Shown: piece after piece, positions 6,965 to 11,573 of the stretch
How positions within the stretch are numbered: the stretch's first letter is position 1
Layout: each line of letters starts with the position of its first letter
From: JBJTIF01 sp046094825
GTDB lineage: Bacteria; Actinomycetota; UBA4738; HRBIN12
DNA length: 11,573 bases
Direction: 5' to 3'
NCBI GenBank assembly: GCA_046094825.1
Contig: JBJTIF010000158.1
Location: 1-11,573 of the forward strand
Translations under genes and position numbers: made by a program
The notes under the pieces: model-generated
Database searches by the model: none
What the model was told of the DNA's origin: nothing
The model's input: the letters and a program-made list of their open reading frames with translations, nothing else

Positions 6965-9900
6965 TCAGCCCGCGGAACCGGGGCTCGCGTGCCACAGGCG
7001 CCGCGACGCCGCGACGGGCGGCGGCACCCGGCCGCGGTCGCGGAGCGCCTCCGCGAGCCGCCCGTCGCGGCGCGCCCGCTGGAGCGCGGGGAGGTCCCAG
7101 ACGTCCTCCGCGACGATCGAGACGCCGCGGACCCCGGTCCGCCGGAGCGTCCCGCGCACCGCGAGGACGAACGACCCGAAGACCGTGCGCGCGACCCGCG
7201 GCTGCACCGAGGCGAAGACGGTGACGTCGATCGGACCGGTCGCATCGTCGAGGGTGAGGAAGATGATCCGCTGACCGCTGCGGATCGCAGGCGTCTGCGA
7301 GGCGACCTTCACGCCGGCGACGACGACCCGTTCGCCGCCGCGGTGCCGCCAGAGGTCGCGGCCGCGGACGACCCCGAGGTCGGCGAGGAGCGGCTCGAAG
7401 AACGAGACGAGGTGCCGCGACGCATCGACGCCGAGGACGTCGAGTTCGGCGCGGACGCGTTCGGCGTCGGAGTACTCCGGGAGCCCGGGCGGCTCGACGG
7501 GGTCGACCGCGAGGGCGAGCTGCTCCCCCGCCCGGACCGGCGTCTCGACCATCGCGACGAAGAGGCGGTCGCGACGGGTGCCCGGCCCGACCCCGTCGAG
7601 CGCCCCCGCGTGGACGAGGGCCTCGGCGACGGGCCGCGCGACGGCGGTGCGCTCGAGGAGGTCGACGACGTCGCGGAACGGTCGGTCGTCGCGCGCGCGG
7701 AGGATCGACGCGATCTCGGCGTCGGTGATGCCGTGGACGTCGCGGAACCCGAGGCGGATGCCCCACCCGTCGCCGACGCGCTCGGCGGTGTACGCGGCCT
7801 CGCTCCGGTGGACGTCGAGCGGCAGGACCGCGATCCCCCGCTCGCGGGCGTCCTCGAGGACGAGCCGACGCGGGTACATCCCCGGCTCGTGGGTGAGGAC
7901 CCCCGCGAGGAACGCCGCGGGGTGGTGGGTCTTCAGCCACGCCGACCGGTACGTCGGGACGGCGAACGCCGCGGCGTGGGCCTTGCAGAAGCCGAACGAC
8001 GCGAACTGCGCGACCGCGGCCCAGATCTCCTCGGCCGCGCGGGCCGCGACGCCGCGGGTCGCGGCCCGCGCGAGGAACTCCTCCCGCATCCCCGGCAGGA
8101 GGTCCTCGCGGTGGAGCTGCCGACGGATCGCGTCGGCCTCCGTGAGGTCGTACCCGCCGACGATCGCGAGCGCTCGGAGGACCTGCTCGTGGTACACGAT
8201 GACGCCGAACGTCTCCCCGAGCGCCGCGCGGAGCGCGGGGTGCGCGTAGCGGGGTTCGGCGTGCCCGTGCCGACACGCGAGGTACGGGCGGATCATGTCG
8301 GCCTTCATCGGACCCGGTCGGAACAGCGAGATCTCGACGATGAGGTCCTCGACGCGCTCTGGCTGGAGCCGCTGGAGGAGCTCGCGCTGCCCCGGGCTCT
8401 CGATCTGGAAGCACCCGATCGTGTCGGAGGCGCAGATCGTCCGGAACGTCGCGGGGTCATCGTCGGGGATCTCCCCGGGATCGATCTTCACGTCCTCGGT
8501 CCGGACGACCTCGTCGAGGCAGTGGCGGATCGCGGAGAGCATCCGGACCCCGAGGACGTCGAGCTTCAGGTAGCCGAGCCGCTCGACGTCGTCCTTGTCG
8601 GCCTGGATCATCCGGTAGCCCGCGTGGGAGCGCTCGAGCGGCACGCGGTCGACGAGGTCGGCGTCGGACAGGACGATCCCCGAGGGATGGAGCGCGAGGT
8701 GTCGGGGGAACCCGTCGAGGCGCTCGCAGACGCGGAAGAGGGTCTCGAGCTGCCCCGCCCCGAGGTTCGTCCCCGCGAGCTCGGGGAGCTCGGCGATCGC
8801 ATCGCGGATGCCGCTCGCGCGGATGTGCGGGAACGACTTCGCGACGAGCCCGAGTTCGGTCGCGGGCAGCCCGAGCGCCGCGCCGACCTCGCGGATCGCG
8901 GACCGCGCGCGGTACGTCTCGACCATCATCACGCACGCCGCGCGATCGTCGCCGTGCCGTGAGAGCACCATGTCGTAGACGTCCTCCCGGCGTGCGGACT
9001 CGACGTCGATGTCGATGTCGGGGAGCTCGATCCTCCGGGGGTTCAGGAACCGTTCGAAGACGAGGTCGTGCCGGACGGGATCGACGTCGGAGATGCCGAC
9101 GAGGTGACAGACGAGCGATCCCGCGGCACTCCCGCGGCATGCGCAGAGGATGCCCATCGCGTGGATGTCCGCGACGATGTCGGCGACGGTGAGGAAGTAC
9201 GACGCGAACCCGAGGCGCTCGATCATCCCGAGTTCGTGCGCGAGGCGTTCGCGCATCGCCGGCGTGTCGGCGATGCCGCGACCGGCGACGCCCCGCTCGC
9301 AGCGGTCGGCGAGGACGGCGGTCGCCGACCGGCCCGGGGGCGTCGGGAACGTCGGGAAGCGGATGCCCCCGAGGCCGAGGTCGAACGTGCACGCCTCGGC
9401 GATCGCGAGCGTCCGCTCGCAGAGGTCGGGGCGTTCGCGGAACCGGTCGCGCATCTCCTCGGGCGACGCGAGGAACCCCTCGGCGTTCGTCCGGCCGGCG
9501 CCGTGGACCGAGAGCGGGACGAGCTCGCGCATGCACGCGAGGACGTCCGCGACGAACGCGTCCCCTCGCTCGAGGTAGCGGACGGCGTTCGGCGCGTCGG
9601 CGGGGGTGCCGGTGCCGTCCGCGAGCCGCAGGAGCGCCCGTACCTCCGCCGACGACGTGGGCTCGCGGTGATCGCGGACCGCGATCGCGAGGTGGTCGCC
9701 GAACGCGTCGCGGAACGGCGCGAGCGCCGCGCGGGCCGCGTCGGGGCGGCCCGCGCGGGCGAGCGCGCCGGGGGGCGAGGTCCGACCGAGGAGGCAGACG
9801 AGTCCGTCCGCGTGCGCGAGCACCTGCGGGACCCCGAGCATCGGATCGCGGCGCTCGCCGAGGAGGTGCGCGTCGCTCACGAGGCGGCAGAGGTTCGCGT

Positions 9901-10153
9901 AGCCCCGCGCGTCGCGCGCGAGGACGACGACCTCGCCCCCGGTCGCGATCGTGAGCGTCGCGCCGAGGATCGGTCGGACGCCCGCGGTCGCGCACGCGTC
10001 GACGAACCGCACGGCGCCCGCGAGCGAGTCGCGGTCCGTGAGCGCGACCGCGGGCATACCGAGGTCCGCCGCGCGGCGCGCGAGGTCCTCGGGGAGGAAC
10101 GCCCCGTCCTTCAGGGAGAAGGCCGACCGCGTCTCGAGGTGGACGAACCCCAC
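6965..10153 (-). CDS. dnaE2: Error-prone DNA polymerase III alpha subunit, DnaE2/ImuC type
   Basis: This 1062-residue C-family polymerase has the length typical of DnaE2 rather than the roughly 1160 of replicative DnaE1. Domains in order: a PHP domain (1 to about 200), palm and thumb with RGSAAGS and PDIDID (Asp379, Asp381, probably structural Asp383), the third catalytic acid Asp532 in LKLDVLG, fingers, a helix-hairpin-helix region, and an OB fold at about 940-1020. The PHP metal site is lost: the HxH region reads HLETRS, TDHG reads TDRD and the later His positions are replaced, so PHP-linked proofreading is not expected. No gene for an associated exonuclease subunit is nearby. DnaE2 extends past lesions and causes induced mutation in other bacteria. 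The start is GTG, one base after the TGA of the DUF6504-like gene (TGACGTG), which implies translational coupling; dinB follows at once. Confidence 0.95.
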   Translation of the reverse strand: MGFVHLETRSAFSLKDGAFLPEDLARRAADLGMPAVALTDRDSLAGAVRFVDACATAGVRPILGATLTIATGGEVVVLARDARGYANLCRLVSDAHLLGERRDPMLGVPQVLAHADGLVCLLGRTSPPGALARAGRPDAARAALAPFRDAFGDHLAIAVRDHREPTSSAEVRALLRLADGTGTPADAPNAVRYLERGDAFVADVLACMRELVPLSVHGAGRTNAEGFLASPEEMRDRFRERPDLCERTLAIAEACTFDLGLGGIRFPTFPTPPGRSATAVLADRCERGVAGRGIADTPAMRERLAHELGMIERLGFASYFLTVADIVADIHAMGILCACRGSAAGSLVCHLVGISDVDPVRHDLVFERFLNPRRIELPDIDIDVESARREDVYDMVLSRHGDDRAACVMMVETYRARSAIREVGAALGLPATELGLVAKSFPHIRASGIRDAIAELPELAGTNLGAGQLETLFRVCERLDGFPRHLALHPSGIVLSDADLVDRVPLERSHAGYRMIQADKDDVERLGYLKLDVLGVRMLSAIRHCLDEVVRTEDVKIDPGEIPDDDPATFRTICASDTIGCFQIESPGQRELLQRLQPERVEDLIVEISLFRPGPMKADMIRPYLACRHGHAEPRYAHPALRAALGETFGVIVYHEQVLRALAIVGGYDLTEADAIRRQLHREDLLPGMREEFLARAATRGVAARAAEEIWAAVAQFASFGFCKAHAAAFAVPTYRSAWLKTHHPAAFLAGVLTHEPGMYPRRLVLEDARERGIAVLPLDVHRSEAAYTAERVGDGWGIRLGFRDVHGITDAEIASILRARDDRPFRDVVDLLERTAVARPVAEALVHAGALDGVGPGTRRDRLFVAMVETPVRAGEQLALAVDPVEPPGLPEYSDAERVRAELDVLGVDASRHLVSFFEPLLADLGVVRGRDLWRHRGGERVVVAGVKVASQTPAIRSGQRIIFLTLDDATGPIDVTVFASVQPRVARTVFGSFVLAVRGTLRRTGVRGVSIVAEDVWDLPALQRARRDGRLAEALRDRGRVPPPVAASRRLWHASPGSAG
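8036..8072. repeat. 15-bp perfect inverted repeat inside dnaE2
   Basis: CGCGCGGGCCGCGAC (8036-8050) pairs perfectly with 8058-8072 across a 7-nt loop. The first 13 bases of the arm recur at 9728-9740. It encodes an Ala/Arg-rich helix of the polymerase (ARAATRGVAARA on the minus strand). Ala-Arg codons in a GC-rich genome favour such palindromes, so function is uncertain. Confidence 0.7.
9728..9757. repeat. 12-bp perfect inverted repeat sharing its arm with 8036-8050
   Basis: CGCGCGGGCCGC (9728-9739) pairs with GCGGCCCGCGCG (9746-9757) over a 6-nt loop. It is the second copy of the same stem within dnaE2, in the part encoding the end of the PHP region (RAGRPDAARAA). The sequence match between the two sites is exact over 13 bases, then differs at one base (T for A). 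Confidence 0.65.
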
Positions 10154-10154
10154 G

Positions 10155-10406
10155 TCAGTCCCACACCCGCTCGAGGTGCCACCGGTCGCGGAGGCGGTCG
10201 TGGTAGAGGTCCCAGACGGCCCCGCCGCGCGCCTCGACCCGCCAGTACTCGCGATCGTGGCCGTCGCTCCACCAGCGACCCTCGATGCGCCACCGTCCGA
10301 TCACGTCGACGACCTCGTAGCGACGATCGCGCCAGGTGAAGGCCGCCGGCAGGCCGGCGTCGCGCTCGACGAGGACCTCGACCTGCTCGTCGTACCGCTT
10401 CACCAT
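10155..10406 (-). CDS. DUF6504-like small Trp-rich protein, first gene of the SOS operon
   Basis: This is an 83-residue protein beginning MVKRYDEQVEVLVERD. The body follows the pattern AFTWRDRRYEV ... RWW ... REYWRVEARGGAVWDLYHD ... RWHLERVW, which I recognise as resembling the DUF6504 family. It has eight tryptophans and many alternating charged and aromatic residues, suggesting a compact, mostly beta fold; there is no signal peptide or membrane segment. Its stop lies one base before the GTG of dnaE2. It directly follows the LexA box, so it should be the first protein made from the operon. That position suggests a role with the two polymerases, as an adaptor or regulator, but no function is known to me. 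The ATG at 10406 has a G run right before it and no well-spaced Shine-Dalgarno; a GTG at 10403 is an alternative. Confidence 0.8.
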   Translation of the reverse strand: MVKRYDEQVEVLVERDAGLPAAFTWRDRRYEVVDVIGRWRIEGRWWSDGHDREYWRVEARGGAVWDLYHDRLRDRWHLERVWD

Positions 10407-10440
10407 CCCCGTCCAGCCCCCACCCCCCTCGTGCCTGGAA

Positions 10441-10456
10441 TCGAACGTATGTTCGA
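10441..10456. promoter_or_regulatory. LexA-binding site (SOS box)
   Basis: TCGAACGTATGTTCGA has two perfectly inverted 6-bp half sites, TCGAAC and GTTCGA, separated by 4 bp. It matches the Gram-positive/actinobacterial LexA consensus CGAACRNRYGTTCG at every position. It lies 35 bases upstream of the DUF6504-like ATG and just downstream of a predicted minus-strand promoter, so bound LexA would block transcription initiation. The divergent ftcD start is 76 bases away and may be outside its reach. Confidence 0.92.
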
Positions 10457-10468
10457 GAGGGGAGGCGG

Positions 10469-10498
10469 AGCCTAGCCCCCACCTCCGACATCGGTCAA
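10469..10498 (-). promoter_or_regulatory. Promoter of the DUF6504-dnaE2-dinB operon
   Basis: On the minus strand TTGACC (10493-10498) and TAGGCT (10469-10474) are separated by 18 bp, a good -35 and a fair high-GC -10. The start would fall near 10462, with the SOS box beginning about six bases further on. The alignment of promoter and operator supports the assignment. Confidence 0.65.
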
Positions 10499-10520
10499 CG
10501 GGGGGTCCGGGGGGTTCCTC

Positions 10521-10526
10521 TACGCT
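10521..10526 (+). promoter_or_regulatory. -10 element for ftcD, probably giving a leaderless mRNA
   Basis: TACGCT is followed by six bases and then the GTG at 10533, the distance at which transcription usually starts, and no Shine-Dalgarno lies next to the GTG. The mRNA would therefore begin at or beside the start codon. No clear -35 is seen; the region upstream is a direct repeat of two G6 runs (10500-10505 and 10509-10514), and a -35 would overlap that of the divergent SOS operon. Confidence 0.5.
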
Positions 10527-10532
10527 GCGCCG

Positions 10533-11573
10533 GTGAGCGAGCCCCTCGTCGTCTGCGTCCCGAACTTCAGCGAGGGCCGCGACCCGCGGGTGATCCGCGA
10601 GATCCTCGCCGCGCTCCGGGCCCCCGGGGTCCGCCTCGTCCACCACCAGGCGGACGCCGAGCACCACCGGCTCGACACGACGGTCGTCGGTCACCCGGAC
10701 GCGGTCCGCGCCGCGGTCCTCGACGCCGCGCGCGTCGCCGTCGCGCGGATCGACATGGACGCGCACCGGGGCGGACATCCGCGGATGGGTGCGCTCGACG
10801 TCGTGCCGTTCGTGCCCCTGCGCGACGCGACGATGGACGATGCCGTCGCGATCGCCCGCGCGTTCGCCGGGGACCTCGCCGCCGCGCTCGACCTCCCGGT
10901 GTACTGCTACGACCGAGCGGCCTTCACGGACGAGCGGCGGAGCCTCGCCGAGGTGCGGCGCGGCGAGTACGAGGGCCTCCGCGATGCCGTCGCGCGCGGC
11001 GAACGCCTCCCGGACTTCGGCCCGCGCGCGATCGGGCGCGCCGGCGCGACGGCGGTCGGCGCGCGGAAGCCGCTCGTCGCGTTCAACCTCTACCTCTCCG
11101 GCGAGGACGAGGAGGCCGCGAAGCGGATCGCCCGCGCGGTCCGCGAATCGAACGGCGGCCTCCCGGCGGTCCGGGCGATCGGCTTCGCGGTCCCCGAGCG
11201 CCGCTGCGTCACCGTCTCGATGAACCTCGTCGACCACGACGTCACCGCGCCCGCCGCGGCGTTCGCCGCGGTCGCCGAGCTCGCGACCGGCGAGGGCCTC
11301 GAGGTCCTCGGCTCGGAGATCGTCGGTCTCGTCCCCGAGGCCGCGCTCGCCGGCACCGACGTCGCGGCGCTCCGGCTCGAGGGCTTCGACCCCGACCGCC
11401 AGATCCTCGAGCGCGCCGTCACCGCGCCGACGACGAACGATGCGAGCGTCGGTGGCTTCCTCGCCGCCCTCGCCTCGGACGCGCCGACGCCCGGCGGTGG
11501 CGCGGCGGGCGGGGGGGCCGGCCGCCCGGGGGGCGGGCGCCCCCCCGAGGGGGGGGCGCGGCCCGCCGGGCGG
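10533..11573 (+). CDS. ftcD: Glutamate formiminotransferase, fused to the start of formimidoyltetrahydrofolate cyclodeaminase (partial)
   Basis: The frame starts at GTG 10533 and runs off the window after 347 codons. Residues 1 to about 180 form the N-terminal formiminotransferase subdomain and about 181-290 the C-terminal one. The signature HRGGHPRMGALDV contains His78 and His82; His82 falls at the number I recall for the catalytic histidine of the pig enzyme. CVPNFSEGRD at the N-terminus is also family-typical. From about residue 304, SVGGFLAALASDAPTPGGG matches the beginning of a cyclodeaminase domain, so the gene is bifunctional, as in animals and some bacteria. The enzyme moves the formimino group of N-formiminoglutamate to tetrahydrofolate, then releases ammonia, in histidine degradation. 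After GGGAAG (about residue 326) the sequence becomes Gly/Arg/Pro repeats unlike any cyclodeaminase, which I attribute to unreliable contig-end bases. Confidence 0.9.
   Translation, partial: MSEPLVVCVPNFSEGRDPRVIREILAALRAPGVRLVHHQADAEHHRLDTTVVGHPDAVRAAVLDAARVAVARIDMDAHRGGHPRMGALDVVPFVPLRDATMDDAVAIARAFAGDLAAALDLPVYCYDRAAFTDERRSLAEVRRGEYEGLRDAVARGERLPDFGPRAIGRAGATAVGARKPLVAFNLYLSGEDEEAAKRIARAVRESNGGLPAVRAIGFAVPERRCVTVSMNLVDHDVTAPAAAFAAVAELATGEGLEVLGSEIVGLVPEAALAGTDVAALRLEGFDPDRQILERAVTAPTTNDASVGGFLAALASDAPTPGGGAAGGGAGRPGGGRPPEGGARPAGR
11505..11573. repeat. G/C homopolymer hairpin at the contig end
   Basis: The last 69 bases are almost entirely G and C. GCGCCCCCCC pairs with GGGGGGGCGC across a short loop, and the flanks GGCGGG and CCCGCC extend the stem imperfectly. 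The region interrupts the expected cyclodeaminase protein sequence. It resembles sequencing or assembly breakdown at a hard stop more than real coding sequence. Confidence 0.5.

Noticed and set aside
6966..8414. Long upstream extension of the dinB frame into dnaE2
   Set aside because: The extension has Arg/Pro-rich shadow composition, while Y-family homology begins right after the ATG at 6941. A fused protein is not supported.
6860..10339. Long plus-strand frames (6860-8962 and 9068-10339) antisense to dnaE2
   Set aside because: They are Glu/Arg/Asp/Val-rich mirrors of the polymerase codons with no recognisable domain and no ribosome binding sites.

Overview
This is a very GC-rich bacterial window with long open frames on both strands and almost no intergenic space. 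Gene order and signals fit a high-GC Gram-positive-type lineage: Actinomycetota, or a high-GC Chloroflexota. The clues are a DUF3040 gene next to dinB, a LexA box of the CGAAC-N4-GTTCG type, and an apparently leaderless GTG-started gene. I cannot place it below phylum level. Both ends dissolve into G/C homopolymer runs and self-complementary sequence, so this looks like a whole short contig with poor ends.

Positions 149-4631 (+ strand) hold three overlapping genes: a MoxR-type AAA+ ATPase, a membrane-anchored DUF58 protein, and a polytopic TgpA-like transglutaminase with a DUF4129-like tail. Such trios are generally thought to act on cell-envelope proteins, with the ATPase as chaperone. The transglutaminase gene ends tail-to-tail with a minus-strand MerR-family regulator (4628-5125), and both stop codons lie in one CTAG tetramer.

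Positions 5308-10406 (- strand), read from right to left, hold an 83-residue DUF6504-like protein, an error-prone DnaE2-type polymerase III alpha subunit, a catalytically intact DNA polymerase IV (dinB) and a small DUF3040-like membrane protein. The first three are packed within a few bases of each other. Upstream lies a plausible promoter (TTGACC-18-TAGGCT), then a textbook SOS box (TCGAACGTATGTTCGA, 10441-10456) about where transcription should begin. I read this as a LexA-controlled translesion/mutagenesis operon. It has no ImuA or ImuB in view, but an active DinB and a small Trp-rich protein sit where those would be expected. It is the most interesting system in the window.

Positions 10533-11573 (+ strand) carry a divergent gene for glutamate formiminotransferase, entering a formiminotetrahydrofolate cyclodeaminase domain when the sequence ends. 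It links histidine degradation to folate one-carbon metabolism.

Non-coding stretches are short (at most 182 bases) and mostly explained by promoters. Two perfect inverted repeats inside coding sequence (18-bp and 15-bp arms) are not explained by annotation. I saw no tRNA, rRNA, CRISPR array, insertion sequence or attachment site.
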